Below are positions 1 to 8,874 of a stretch of DNA of 64,000 nt, one piece after another (positions within the stretch are counted from its first letter, which is position 1; each line of letters opens with the position of its first letter). A program made the position numbers and the translations under genes. Origin of the DNA: Microbispora hainanensis (lineage in GTDB: Bacteria > Actinomycetota > Actinomycetes > Streptosporangiales > Streptosporangiaceae); contig NZ_CP108086.1 in the NCBI RefSeq assembly GCF_036186745.1, positions 1,612,001 to 1,676,000 on the forward strand. Reading direction: 5' to 3'. The notes beneath the pieces are model-generated. The model was not told the DNA's origin, did no database searches, and saw nothing but the letters and a program-made list of their open reading frames with translations.

Positions 1-1671
1 CACGAGCTGGTTGTGGCCCTTCCCGTCGGGCACGACCTGCCAGAGCTGCGTGTTGGCACCGGTGTCGGTCTCCACTACGGCGGACGCGCCGTTGCCGGAC
101 GAGGCGTCCTTCACCCCGAGCACGAGGCCGCCGGCCGCGTTGACCACCTTGTGGAGGCCGGAGCCGGCGGAGACCAGCTTCCAGCGCTGCGTGGCGCCGC
201 CCGCGACGGCGGCCTGGTTCACCAGGGTCCCGGCCGACGTGCCCGCGTCGTGGGTGTCGAGCGCGAGCCCGCTGTTGAGGTTGGTGATCCGATAGGTGCT
301 CTCGAGGTCGGTCGCCTCACCGTCGCCGCTGATCACGAGGTGATAGGCGTCGGCGGAGCTCATCGCCACCGGCACCGTGATGGAGCCGTCGGTGACCTTG
401 TAGACGGTGTCGGAGATGGTGATCGGGCCGGCGACGGGGTTGGTGCGCCCGTACGACGGGGTGTATTCGAGCTTGGCGTGGACGGTGTCGCCCGGGGTGT
501 CGCCGAGGTCGAGCTTGTCCAGCCCGTCGACCTTGACGGCGGTGGCGCCGCTGCCGCCGCCGAAGACCACGCTGACCTGCTTCTTGTCGGCGGGCACGGC
601 GGCGGCGCCGTCGAGGCCGGTCGTGGCGTTGGGCGGGGTGGTGGTGACCATGTCGCCGCTCATGTCGGCGTACCACTTGTAGAGCCAGTAGGCGCCGTTC
701 GGCTTCCCGCCGGTGCCGGTCAGCAGGTCGCCGAGCGCGCCATAGCCGTTCCAGAACGCGAGCTCGGCGTCGTGGATGCCGTATCGCTCGAACTTGGCGA
801 TGTAGCCCACGAGCGCGCCGGGGATGCCGACCTCGGAGGGCGCGGCGTACTCCTCGATCGAGATCGGGCGGGGGCTGATGCCCAGGTCCTTCATGATGGC
901 GTTGACCTTGGCGAGGTCGGTCACGATCTTGCCCGAGTTGATCAGCTCATGCCAGGAGATGATGTCGGGCACCGTGTCGGTCTCGACCGCGTTCCGGAGG
1001 AAGTTCTCCATGTCGTTGATGTTGTCGGAGAAGCTCGGGCCCTGGATCGGCGTGTCCGGGTCGAGCGAGCGCACCTGGCGGAAGGTCTTCGTCCAGAAGT
1101 CCTCGTAGGTGCCGTTGGACGCGAGCCAGGTGTTGTCCGACTCGTTCCACAGCTCCCACGCCGCCATGTTCGTCACTCCGGACGCCTGGACGGCCTTGAC
1201 CTGCTGCTCCACGACGCCGGGCCAGGTGTCCCAGCTGAACCTGTACGGCCAGCCCGCGTAGTAGTCCGACAGGCGGTTGACGACCTTCGCGCCCGCTCTG
1301 GCCGCCTTGTCGGCGACCACCAGCACGTCGCCCTTGGCCTGCTGCTTGCCGCCCACGGCCATCTGCACGAACGTGTTCGGCTTGATGGCCTTGACCAGGT
1401 CGTCGGAGGGCGTCGCGTCGTCGGCGAGGCCGTACAGGGAGCCCGTCGCGACGTGCGTGACCGGGCGGAACGGCTGGTCTGCCTTCACCACGAGCGTGGC
1501 CGCGGGTGCAGGCGCGGCGGCCGGCGTGGGATCCGCGGATGCGGGCGTCGCGGAGAGGGCGGCTCCGGTGGCCGCGCTCGCCAGCGCGGCCACCACGGCT
1601 GCCGCGCGGCTCAGGAACCGGCCGCGGCCACGGGCTAACGGACTCCCCGGGGGAAATGCCGTTCGGGACAT
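1..1671 (-). CDS. Secreted GH39-like glycoside hydrolase with ricin-type lectin domain (3' end off window)
   Basis: The frame is still open at base 1, so the C-terminus is missing; 557 codons are visible. The N-terminus is a signal peptide (hydrophobic AAAVVAALASAATG followed by an Ala-rich stretch). The catalytic part carries WELWNES near residue 174 and SIEEYAA near residue 272, which fit the acid/base and nucleophile glutamates of clan GH-A enzymes such as GH39. From about residue 457 a ricin-B/CBM13 repeat starts (TYRITNLNSGLALD, QRWKLV, QLWQVV). The catalytic part resembles the enzyme at 5040-6770, so the two are paralogues with different binding modules. It is the last gene of the sugar locus and has its own LacI-type palindrome 70 bp upstream. 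The substrate is not proven; arabinose- or xylose-containing side chains are likely from the neighbouring GH127. The family assignment is by motif only. Confidence 0.75.
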   Translation of the reverse strand, partial: MSRTAFPPGSPLARGRGRFLSRAAAVVAALASAATGAALSATPASADPTPAAAPAPAATLVVKADQPFRPVTHVATGSLYGLADDATPSDDLVKAIKPNTFVQMAVGGKQQAKGDVLVVADKAARAGAKVVNRLSDYYAGWPYRFSWDTWPGVVEQQVKAVQASGVTNMAAWELWNESDNTWLASNGTYEDFWTKTFRQVRSLDPDTPIQGPSFSDNINDMENFLRNAVETDTVPDIISWHELINSGKIVTDLAKVNAIMKDLGISPRPISIEEYAAPSEVGIPGALVGYIAKFERYGIHDAELAFWNGYGALGDLLTGTGGKPNGAYWLYKWYADMSGDMVTTTPPNATTGLDGAAAVPADKKQVSVVFGGGSGATAVKVDGLDKLDLGDTPGDTVHAKLEYTPSYGRTNPVAGPITISDTVYKVTDGSITVPVAMSSADAYHLVISGDGEATDLESTYRITNLNSGLALDTHDAGTSAGTLVNQAAVAGGATQRWKLVSAGSGLHKVVNAAGGLVLGVKDASSGNGASAVVETDTGANTQLWQVVPDGKGHNQLV

Positions 1672-1740
1672 GGGTGCTACTCCTTTGTGTTGCGTGAACG
1701 CGGGGGCGTTCACCTTTCGCACGTCGTCTCACCAAGACGG

Positions 1741-1754
1741 TGTTAGCGCTAACA
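1741..1754. promoter_or_regulatory. LacI-family operator candidate (perfect 14-bp palindrome)
   Basis: TGTTAGCGCTAACA is its own reverse complement and has the central CG typical of LacI/GalR operators. It lies 70 bp upstream of the GH39-like/ricin gene, between it and the permease gene stop at 1805. The obvious candidate to bind it is the LacI-type regulator at 9135-10151. No second copy was found near the other genes of the locus. Confidence 0.75.
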
Positions 1755-1804
1755 TTTCGGCCGAGCCGTGGACGACGTCGTTCGTGCGGGTGCGGGACGC
1801 TTCC

Positions 1805-2626
1805 TCAGTCCTTGACGGCGCCGGCGGTGACCCCGGCGGCGACGTAACGCTGGGCGATGACGAGGAGCACGGTGGCCGGGATCGACGCGACGACCGCGGT
1901 CGCCATGATGGCGTTCCACTCCTGGTTGTTGTTGCCGATGTAGTGATAGATGCCGAGCGTGATCGGCTGGTGGCCGCCGCCCTGGTCGAGGGTGGAGGCG
2001 AAGACGAAGTCCGACCAGGCCCACAGGAACGCGAACAGCGACACCGTGATGACCGAGTTGCGGGAGACCGGCAGCACGACCGACCAGAACGTGCGCAGCG
2101 CGCCCGCGCCGTCCACCCGGGCCGCCTGCATCAGCTCCTCGGGAATGCCGGACATGAACGCCGTGAAGATCAGCACGGCGAACGGCACCGCGAGGGTGGA
2201 GTCGGCCACGATCAGCCCCGGCACGGTGTTCAACACCCCGGTGCTCAGGAAGATCGCGTAGAACCCCATCGCCATGATCACGCCGGGGATCATCTGAGCG
2301 ATGAGCAGCACGAAGCTCAGCACGCCGCCGCCGCGCGGGCGCAGCTTGGCCAGCGAGTATGCCGCGGGCGCCGCGATCACCAGGGTCAGGGCCACGGTGC
2401 CCAGCCCGACGACGAGGCTGGTGGCGAGGTAGGGCCCCTGCTGCTCCAGCACCGCGCGGTAGCCGTCCAGCGTGCCGTGCACCGGGAACCAGTAGGGCGG
2501 CGACTTGCGCATGTCCTGGTCGCGGGTGAACGAGACGTTGATCATCCAGTAGACCGGGAACAGCATGAGCACGGTGAACACCACGCCCAGGCCGGTCCGC
2601 CACCAGGTGCGCCGGGTCGCCGTCAT
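1805..2626 (-). CDS. ABC sugar importer permease, second subunit (MalG type)
   Basis: This 273-residue inner-membrane permease is of the carbohydrate uptake (CUT1) type. It has about six membrane segments, beginning with GVVFTVLMLFPVYWMINVSF. A MalG-like EAA loop follows the ELMQAARVDGAGALRTFW motif, which contacts the ATPase. The ATG at 2626 overlaps the stop of the upstream permease by four bases (ATGA), so translation is coupled. The frame stays open further upstream, but this start gives the normal family N-terminus. No ATPase gene is present in the window, so a shared MsiK-type ATPase encoded elsewhere is likely, as is usual in actinomycetes. It pairs with the permease at 2623-3636 and the binding protein at 3700-4980. 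Confidence 0.9.
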   Translation of the reverse strand: MTATRRTWWRTGLGVVFTVLMLFPVYWMINVSFTRDQDMRKSPPYWFPVHGTLDGYRAVLEQQGPYLATSLVVGLGTVALTLVIAAPAAYSLAKLRPRGGGVLSFVLLIAQMIPGVIMAMGFYAIFLSTGVLNTVPGLIVADSTLAVPFAVLIFTAFMSGIPEELMQAARVDGAGALRTFWSVVLPVSRNSVITVSLFAFLWAWSDFVFASTLDQGGGHQPITLGIYHYIGNNNQEWNAIMATAVVASIPATVLLVIAQRYVAAGVTAGAVKD

Positions 2627-3636
2627 GCCGCCCCCTGCCTTCGCTGCGTACGGATGTAGACGAGGCCGAAGACCAGCGCGATCACGATCAGCAGGTTGCC
2701 GACCGCCGCGCCGGGTCCGAAGGACGGCAGCAGGTTGCCGAAGCCGAGCCGGTAGGACCAGGTGGCCAGCGTCGTGGACGCGTCGCTCGGGCCGCCCTTC
2801 GTCATGATCCAGATGATGTCGAACACCTTGAGCGTGTAGACCAGCCCGAGCAGCAGCGTGATCGCCGAGACCGGCCGCAGCAGCGGGAACGTCACCCGCC
2901 AGAACCGCTGCCAGCCGGTCGCCCCGTCCAGGGCCGCCGCCTCGTGGATGTGGGAGGGGATCGCCTGCAGCCCGCTGTAGAGCACCACCAGGTTGAACGG
3001 GATGCCGATCCAGATGTTGGCGATGGTCACCGACCACAGCGACCAGTCCGGCGAGGTCAGCCAGTTGACCGGGCCGACGCCGACCCAGCTCAGGGCCGCG
3101 TTGACCACGCCCGACTCGCTGTTGAGCATCCACGACCAGGTCGAGGACGACACGATCAGCGGCAGCAGCCACGGCACCAGGAACAACGCCCGCAGCGTGG
3201 CCGACAGCCGGAAGTTGCGGCTGAAGAACACCGCCAGCGCAAGCCCGATGGTGAACTGGAAGGCCAGCGACACCACGGTGAACACCACCGTGTGCCACAA
3301 CGCCGGGCCGAAGGTGGCATCGGCGAACACCTTCGCGTAGTTGGCGAACCCCGTGAACGGCGCGTCCCCCTGCACGAACGAACGCACCGTGTAGTTACGC
3401 AGGCTCAGATCGACGTTGCGATACAGCGGATAGACGTAGAACGCGAGCAGGTAGACCACCACCGGCACGAGGAACGCCCATGCCGCCCACTGCCCTCTTG
3501 CCCGCTGCCCTCTTGCCCACTGCCCCGGACCGCCCCGGCGGGGTCTGCGGCGCGTGCTGCCTGCCCCCGGCGCCGGGGCCCGCTCCCGCCGGCCGTCCCC
3601 GGTCGGCGGGGCCGGCGTCTGTGTTGCGTGTTTCAT
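2623..3636 (-). CDS. ABC sugar importer permease, first subunit (MalF type)
   Basis: This 337-residue CUT1 permease has six predicted membrane segments, starting with AWAFLVPVVVYLLAFYVYPL. The EAA loop is EAAALDGATGWQRFWRVTFP near residue 235. The first 45 residues are cytoplasmic, Pro/Arg-rich and contain a small internal repeat (GQWARGQRARGQWA), visible in the DNA as repeated short units near 3480-3525. It forms the translocation channel with the second permease and receives sugar from the lipoprotein at 3700-4980. It is separated from that gene by a 63-bp gap holding a strong hairpin, which would lower permease expression relative to the binding protein. Confidence 0.9.
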   Translation of the reverse strand: MKHATQTPAPPTGDGRRERAPAPGAGSTRRRPRRGGPGQWARGQRARGQWAAWAFLVPVVVYLLAFYVYPLYRNVDLSLRNYTVRSFVQGDAPFTGFANYAKVFADATFGPALWHTVVFTVVSLAFQFTIGLALAVFFSRNFRLSATLRALFLVPWLLPLIVSSSTWSWMLNSESGVVNAALSWVGVGPVNWLTSPDWSLWSVTIANIWIGIPFNLVVLYSGLQAIPSHIHEAAALDGATGWQRFWRVTFPLLRPVSAITLLLGLVYTLKVFDIIWIMTKGGPSDASTTLATWSYRLGFGNLLPSFGPGAAVGNLLIVIALVFGLVYIRTQRRQGAA

Positions 3637-3662
3637 GCTTTCCTTCGTCCGGACGACCAGAG

Positions 3663-3693
3663 GCGGGCCCGGAGCCCTACGCCCCGGGCCCGC
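3663..3693 (-). terminator. Intercistronic hairpin downstream of the sugar-binding protein gene
   Basis: GCGGGCCCGG (3663-3672) and CCGGGCCCGC (3684-3693) form a perfect 10-bp stem around an 11-base loop. There is no T-run. It lies between the binding-protein stop and the first permease start. Such structures often protect the upstream message or attenuate the downstream genes, as in malE-malF type operons. Confidence 0.6.
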
Positions 3694-3699
3694 GCGACG

Positions 3700-4980
3700 C
3701 TACTGGACGGCGCTCGCCGCCGTGGCCTGGGCCGCGGTCAGCGCCTCCTGCGGCGACTGCGACCCGCTCATCGCGGCCTGCATCGCCTTCCACATCGGCT
3801 CGGAGATCTTCGGATACTTCGTGCCGAGGTTGTCACTGGTGCGGCCCTTGGCCGCCTTGACCGCCTCCACCCACACCTTCAGCTCGGCGTTCTGCTCGAC
3901 CTGCTTGGCCTGCACCGCTTCCGTCGGCGCGATGTACGACAGCGTGGTCGTGGTGGTCAGCGAGTTGTCCGTGCTGGTCAGACAGCTCACGAGCTTCTGC
4001 GAGGTGGCATAACGCGCGGTGTCCGACTGCACCGGGATGCTCACGAACTCACCACCGGTCGGAGCGGGCGCGGTGCCGCCGTCCTTGGCGGGGATGGGGA
4101 TGATGCCGTAGTCGAAGCCGGTCTTCTTGGCGTTGGCGAGCTGCCAGGTGCCGTTCTCCCCGAAGGCGAAGTCACCGGTCGCGAACTCCTGCCAGCTCGT
4201 GGTCTGCGTGTTGTTGATGACCGAGGTGGGGGCGTAGCCCTTCTTCACCCAGTCGGCCCACAGCGACAGCGCGGAGACGCCCTCGGGCGAGTCCAGTTTC
4301 GTGAGGTTCGCGCCCGCGCCCCAGAACCAGGGCAGGAACTGGAAGCTGCCCTCCTCGGTGCCGATGCCCGCGAACGTGATGCCCTTCTTGCCCGCCGCCT
4401 TCACCTTCTCCAGCGCCGCCGTCAGCGACGCCCAGTCCTTCACCGCGGCGGCGTCCACCCCGGCCTTCTTGAGCACGTCCTTGTTGTAGTAGAGGGCGAG
4501 GGTGTTGGCCCCGATCGGGATGCCGTACGTCTTGCCTTCGAGCTGCCCGGCGGCGAGCAGGTTCGGCGAGGCGGCCGAGGTGTCGATCTTCGTCTCGTCG
4601 GTCGAGGTCAGCACGCCGGCCTCGGCCAGCGTCGAGACCACCGGGTTGTCCACGATCAGCACGTCCGGCGAGTTGCCCTGCTGGGCCGCCAGCAACGCCT
4701 TGTTCGTCAGGTCGGTGGTGTCGTAGCCGGTCCGCTTGATGGTCACCCCGGCCTGAGTCCCGCACTGCGTGAGCAGCTTCACCCAGTCGGAGGAGTCGTC
4801 GAACTGCGGGTAGGGGTCCCAGATCGTGTAGGTCCCGCCACCGGCGGCCTGGCTCGCACCCGCCGATGAGGCGCCGGCGCCGTCGTCCCCGGACGACCCG
4901 CACGCGGTCAGACCGCCCGCGACGGCGAGGACCACCAGGCCCAGACCGGCGGCGCGCCGGCCCTTGTCGAGGCTCTTCAT
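3700..4980 (-). CDS. Sugar ABC transporter substrate-binding lipoprotein
   Basis: This 426-residue extracytoplasmic binding protein belongs to family 1. It has a lipoprotein signal with lipobox LTAC (cysteine near residue 27) followed by a Ser/Gly/Asp-rich tether. The fold is recognisable from YTIWDPYPQFDDSSDWVKLL near the start of the mature protein, from DVLIVDNP, and from FAFGENGTWQLANAKKTG in the second lobe. It captures oligosaccharides for the two permeases encoded downstream. It is preceded by a strong hairpin at 4991-5027 and followed by another at 3663-3693, so its segment of the transcript may be specially stabilised. Ligand identity is not shown; arabinose-containing oligosaccharides are inferred from the flanking hydrolases. 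Confidence 0.92.
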   Translation of the reverse strand: MKSLDKGRRAAGLGLVVLAVAGGLTACGSSGDDGAGASSAGASQAAGGGTYTIWDPYPQFDDSSDWVKLLTQCGTQAGVTIKRTGYDTTDLTNKALLAAQQGNSPDVLIVDNPVVSTLAEAGVLTSTDETKIDTSAASPNLLAAGQLEGKTYGIPIGANTLALYYNKDVLKKAGVDAAAVKDWASLTAALEKVKAAGKKGITFAGIGTEEGSFQFLPWFWGAGANLTKLDSPEGVSALSLWADWVKKGYAPTSVINNTQTTSWQEFATGDFAFGENGTWQLANAKKTGFDYGIIPIPAKDGGTAPAPTGGEFVSIPVQSDTARYATSQKLVSCLTSTDNSLTTTTTLSYIAPTEAVQAKQVEQNAELKVWVEAVKAAKGRTSDNLGTKYPKISEPMWKAMQAAMSGSQSPQEALTAAQATAASAVQ

Positions 4981-4990
4981 ATCGTTCTTC

Positions 4991-5027
4991 CTTTCGACGG
5001 CCGGCTTCCGGCCGCTGTCATCGAAAG
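4991..5027 (-). other. Hairpin between GH39-like/CBM35 gene and binding-protein gene
   Basis: CGGCCGG (4998-5004), a CTT loop and CCGGCCG (5008-5014) form a perfect 7-bp stem. It is flanked by CTTTCGA (4991-4997) and TCGAAAG (5021-5027), with six unpaired bases on one side. It lies in the 59-bp gap before the binding-protein gene and could be a processing or stabilising element. Confidence 0.5.
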
Positions 5028-5039
5028 CTCGGGTGGGGC

Positions 5040-6770
5040 TCAGGTGAGCTGGATGTAGTCCAGCTCGGCGTATCCGGTCCCGCCGTTGAAGTAGGGGGAC
5101 CCCTTGGCCAGGCGGATCACGTTGTAGCCCGCCCGCAGGTTCACCGTGGTGCTCACCGTCGCGCCGAACTGGCCCCAGCCGGCCGTGGGCGGATAGCTGA
5201 CCGTCGTCCAGGCGCCGCCGTTGTACGCCAGCCCCTGTGTCGCGGTCGCCCCGGTGCCGTTGGCGTAGCCGATGGTCATCGTGTACGCCCGGGCCGTGGG
5301 CACGTTCACCACGAAGTCGACGTAGCTGTCCGTGGTGTGGTCACCGTTGTTGTTGTCGATGCGCCCGACGTAGCCGCCCTCGGACGCGCTGGAGCTCGTC
5401 AGCCGCTGGGCGCGGAAGACCGAGGCGTTCTCCGCCTCGTAACGCTGCTGGTAGGACGGCACGCCGCTGACCGGCTGGACCACCAGGTTGTAGGCGCTGG
5501 TCGCCGACATGTTCGGCACCGAGACGCTGATCTCCCCGTTGCTCACGGTGTAGGCGCTGGTCGAGATGGTCGTGGGCGCGGTCACGGCGGTGAACCGGCC
5601 GCTCGCGGGGGTCGACTGCAGGGTCACCCGCACCGAGGAGCCCAGCGGGCCGATGCCGGTGACGCGTACCGTGTTGGTGCCCGACTCGTTGCCGAAGACC
5701 ACGTTGACGATCTTGCGGGTGGAGTCGTAGGAGGCGAAGCCGTCCAGCCCGGTCTGGGTTGCCGGAGTGGTGGCGACCATGCGGCCGGCCATGTCGCCGT
5801 ACCACTTGTACAGCCACCATGTGCCGGTGGGCTGGCTGTTGTTGACGACGAGCCCGTTCATGGTGCCGTATTCGTACCAGAACGCCCGGTGTGCCATCTC
5901 GACGCCGGCACGCTCGAACTTGGCGACGTAGCTGGCGACCCTGCCGGGCACGTCCACCTCGCTCGTCGCGGCGTACTCGTTGATCGCGATGCGGCGGGGG
6001 CTGATGCCGAGCGAGCTCTCCAGTGCGCGGTAGTCGGCGATGTGCGCGGCGATGGCGGTGGGGTCGCCCAGCTCGTGCCAGCAGATGACGTCGGGAAGTG
6101 TGCCCGCGGCCTTGGCGCTGCTCAGGAACGACGACAACCAGGAGCGGTTGTAGTAGGAGGTGCTCGGGCCGACGATCGGCGTCGTGGTGTCGAGCGCCCG
6201 CACCGCCCGGTAGGTGCGCGTCCAGCCGTCGTTGAACGACCCGGCCGCGGAGGTGTTCCAGGTCCAGTCGGGCTCGTTCCACAGCTCCCAGCCGATGACG
6301 TTGGTCACCGTGGTCGCGTTGCGGCGGGCCCCGACCATCGTGTTCACCTTGGCCAGCCAGTCGTTCCAGCTCACCCACCGATAGGGGAAGTCGGGGTAGA
6401 TGTCCGGCATCCGGATGAACTCCCCCGCCCCGACGCGGGTGGCCTGCGGGGCCACGAGCAGCGAGTCGCCGCCGGGCGGCTGGCCGTTGGGCTTCTGCCC
6501 CACGCCCGGCGCGGGCTGCGTCAGCGAGTCGACCTTCAGCGGCAGCAGCGCGGAGTCGGCCGGCCTGCTGCTTTCCGCCAGGCCGTACAGGCCGCCGGAC
6601 GCGACGTGGGTGACGGGCCGGAAGGGCTGGGCCACGTTCACCGTCAGGGTGGCGCCCGCCGCCTCGGCGGGCGCCGGCGGGACGAGCGCCCCGATAAGTG
6701 ACGCCGTCAGTGACACGGACAGCGATGCGGCCAGCGCGGGCAGCGGGGTCGTGCGTCGGGGTCTGCGCAT
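5040..6770 (-). CDS. Secreted GH39-like glycoside hydrolase with CBM35
   Basis: This is a 576-residue secreted enzyme. Residues 1-38 are a signal peptide ending in EAAG. The catalytic domain carries WELWNEPDW near residue 165 and IAINEYAA near residue 265, matching the acid/base and nucleophile glutamates of clan GH-A. A beta-sandwich linker domain follows, then a CBM35 from about residue 443 (RYEAENASVF to GYAELDYIQL). GH39 contains beta-xylosidases and also enzymes that release short arabinose-containing units from arabinogalactan proteins. The GH127 gene upstream and the alpha-galactosidase at 32 kb make the second role plausible, but this is inference. It sits between GH127 and the transporter in one transcription direction. 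A ribosome site (AGAAAGAGCGAGG) lies upstream of the ATG. Confidence 0.8.
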   Translation of the reverse strand: MRRPRRTTPLPALAASLSVSLTASLIGALVPPAPAEAAGATLTVNVAQPFRPVTHVASGGLYGLAESSRPADSALLPLKVDSLTQPAPGVGQKPNGQPPGGDSLLVAPQATRVGAGEFIRMPDIYPDFPYRWVSWNDWLAKVNTMVGARRNATTVTNVIGWELWNEPDWTWNTSAAGSFNDGWTRTYRAVRALDTTTPIVGPSTSYYNRSWLSSFLSSAKAAGTLPDVICWHELGDPTAIAAHIADYRALESSLGISPRRIAINEYAATSEVDVPGRVASYVAKFERAGVEMAHRAFWYEYGTMNGLVVNNSQPTGTWWLYKWYGDMAGRMVATTPATQTGLDGFASYDSTRKIVNVVFGNESGTNTVRVTGIGPLGSSVRVTLQSTPASGRFTAVTAPTTISTSAYTVSNGEISVSVPNMSATSAYNLVVQPVSGVPSYQQRYEAENASVFRAQRLTSSSASEGGYVGRIDNNNGDHTTDSYVDFVVNVPTARAYTMTIGYANGTGATATQGLAYNGGAWTTVSYPPTAGWGQFGATVSTTVNLRAGYNVIRLAKGSPYFNGGTGYAELDYIQLT

Positions 6771-6828
6771 TACCTACCTCGCTCTTTCTGGGGCTCAGGT
6801 GGGGGGTGGAGAGGAGGTGAAGCCGGGG

Positions 6829-6906
6829 ACCGCCCGCCCCGATTCCGGCGGCGCGCGCCGCGGGCGGTTCCCGTGTCGCCGCGGGCCGCATGGCGTGCGG
6901 CCCGCG
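6829..6906 (-). terminator. Two hairpins between GH127 and GH39-like genes
   Basis: CGCGGGCCGC (6880-6889) and GCGGCCCGCG (6897-6906) form a perfect 10-bp stem three bases after the GH127 stop. Further on, ACCGCCCGC (6829-6837) pairs with GCGGGCGGT (6860-6868). There is no T-run. They may end or attenuate the GH127 transcript within the 139-bp gap. Confidence 0.5.
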
Positions 6907-6909
6907 AGG

Positions 6910-8874
6910 TCACGACGTGGCGACCGGGATCCAGACCCGCATCGGGCCCTCGCTCCGGTTGCCCCACAGGAAGTACGGCACCGCCGTGAGCGTGAGCGGC
7001 GTGCCCGGCCGCTCGCGCCTCCGCCCGGTGACGTACAGCGAGTCGCCCGCGTGGGCGACCTGCCCGCCGAGGTTGATCACGACCGGGATGTCCGGCAGGT
7101 CCTGCCGGTGAACCGCCGTGATCGGCGCGGCGGGGTCCAGCCGCACGTCTTCGAGGACCGTGCCCGGCGGCAGGTCGGCCTGCTCCAGGCAGTACACGAG
7201 CGGGCCTCGTGCCAGGGCGACGCAGCCCCGCACCGCGTCCACGCGCGGATGCGCGGTCACATGCCGTACGGGCATGTCGAGGTCGAGGACGACCGTCGTG
7301 CCGGGTGCCCAGACCCGGGTGAGCCGGATGTAGCCGTCCCGCGCGGGGGCCATCACCGGGCCGCCGTCGATCCTGACCGTGTACGCGTCGCACCAGGCCG
7401 GCACGCGCAGCGAGAGCGTCCAGGGGACGGCGGTCTCGCCGCTCACGGTCAGCTCGATCCGGCCCTCCCAGGGATATTCGGTGCGTACGTCCACGCTGAC
7501 GGCGGCGCCCGCGACCACGGCGTCCACGCTGCCCGAGGCGTACAGGTGGATCTGCAGGCCGTCGTCGTGGGCGGTGGCCAGATAGCCGTGCAGTGAGGCC
7601 ATCAGCCGGGCGATGTTGGGCGGGCAGCAGGCGCACGAATACCAGGGCAGCCGGCGCGCCGCCGCCTCCTCGCCCGAGCTCGTGTGTCCCGTGCGCAGTT
7701 GGAGGGGGTTGGAGTAGAAGAAGTGCCTGCCGTCGGACGACACGGCGGGGGCGACCGCGTTGTAGAGCGCCCGCTCCATCTCGTCGGCGTAGCGGGCCCG
7801 GCCGGTGGCCAGCAGCAGCCGCCAGTTCAGGTGGACGCTCGCGATCGCCGCGCAGGTCTCGGCGTAGGCCCGGTCGGCCGGCAGCTCGTACGGGTCGCCG
7901 TACGCCTCATCGCGATGGCGCGAGCCGTGCGCGCCGGTGACGTAGGCGCGCCGGTGGACGGCGTCCTCCCACAGCCGCTCGGCCGCGTCCAGCAGCATGT
8001 GGTCGCCCGTCTCCACGCCCACGTCGACCATCCCGGCCAGCAGGTAGAGCTGGCGTACGGCGTGGCCGGTGACCTCGCGGGCCTCCCGTACGGGCACGTG
8101 GTCCTGGTAGTAGGCGGGCCCGAACCGCCCGTGCCCGAGCAGCCCGCGTCCGCGCAGGTCGAGGAACCGGCGCGCGAGGTCGAGATAGGGCCGGTGACCG
8201 GTCAGCCGATAGAGCTCGGCGAGCGCCGTCTCGACCTCCGGATGCCCGCAGACCTCCTCTACGCCGTCCGGGCCGAACCGCTCGACCAGCAGGTCGGCGA
8301 ACCGCCGGGCCACGGTCACCAGCTCGGGGCTCACGCCGGTGCGGGCCGCGGCCACCGCCGCCTGGAAGAGATGGCCGGCGCAGTAGAGCTCGTGGCTCCA
8401 GTCGGGCTTGCGCCACCGCTCGTCCGGCGCGACGACGGTGAAGTAGGAGTTGAGGTAGCCGTCCGCCTGCTGGGCGCGGGCGAGCAACGCGACCGTGTCC
8501 TCCACGAACGACCGCAGCGCCTCGTCGCCAGGTGAGGTGCCCAGCTCCCAGGCCGCGGCCTCCAGCGTCTTGTGGACGTCTGAGTCGGCGAACCACATGC
8601 CGGCGAACGCCGTGTCCTGCTCGCCCGCGGCGGCGCGGAGGTTGCCGATGTTCCCGGCGCGGTGCAGGTTGTCCACGCAGTGCGGCAGCGTGTCCTCGGC
8701 GTTGCGCCGCTGCCACTGCCCCAGCAGACCTCCCGGATCGAGACGGGCCTGGTCCGGGCCCAGCGGCCACAGCGCGGCGACCGCCCCGGGCCCCGGGGAC
8801 ACCGGCCCCGCAGGATCACGGAGGCCGGCCGGGGAGGTCACCGGGGAGGTCTCTGAGAACTTCTGCTCAGTCAT
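6910..8874 (-). CDS. Beta-L-arabinofuranosidase, GH127 family
   Basis: This 654-residue enzyme has no signal peptide and so is probably cytoplasmic. GH127 enzymes remove terminal beta-L-arabinofuranose using a zinc-bound cysteine nucleophile. The hallmark motif YSCACCPPNIARLMAS is present, with the cysteine cluster intact. So are the family motif YAETCAAIASVHLNWRLL and an (alpha/alpha)6-barrel region (AAWELGTSP, GHLFQAAVA) upstream. A beta-sandwich region follows (IHLYASGSVDA). It would act on the arabino-oligosaccharides imported by the ABC system. It is the first gene of the minus-strand run and divergent from the LacI regulator. Start ATG at 8874 is preceded by a weak GATCAGG ribosome site. 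Confidence 0.92.
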   Translation of the reverse strand: MTEQKFSETSPVTSPAGLRDPAGPVSPGPGAVAALWPLGPDQARLDPGGLLGQWQRRNAEDTLPHCVDNLHRAGNIGNLRAAAGEQDTAFAGMWFADSDVHKTLEAAAWELGTSPGDEALRSFVEDTVALLARAQQADGYLNSYFTVVAPDERWRKPDWSHELYCAGHLFQAAVAAARTGVSPELVTVARRFADLLVERFGPDGVEEVCGHPEVETALAELYRLTGHRPYLDLARRFLDLRGRGLLGHGRFGPAYYQDHVPVREAREVTGHAVRQLYLLAGMVDVGVETGDHMLLDAAERLWEDAVHRRAYVTGAHGSRHRDEAYGDPYELPADRAYAETCAAIASVHLNWRLLLATGRARYADEMERALYNAVAPAVSSDGRHFFYSNPLQLRTGHTSSGEEAAARRLPWYSCACCPPNIARLMASLHGYLATAHDDGLQIHLYASGSVDAVVAGAAVSVDVRTEYPWEGRIELTVSGETAVPWTLSLRVPAWCDAYTVRIDGGPVMAPARDGYIRLTRVWAPGTTVVLDLDMPVRHVTAHPRVDAVRGCVALARGPLVYCLEQADLPPGTVLEDVRLDPAAPITAVHRQDLPDIPVVINLGGQVAHAGDSLYVTGRRRERPGTPLTLTAVPYFLWGNRSEGPMRVWIPVATS

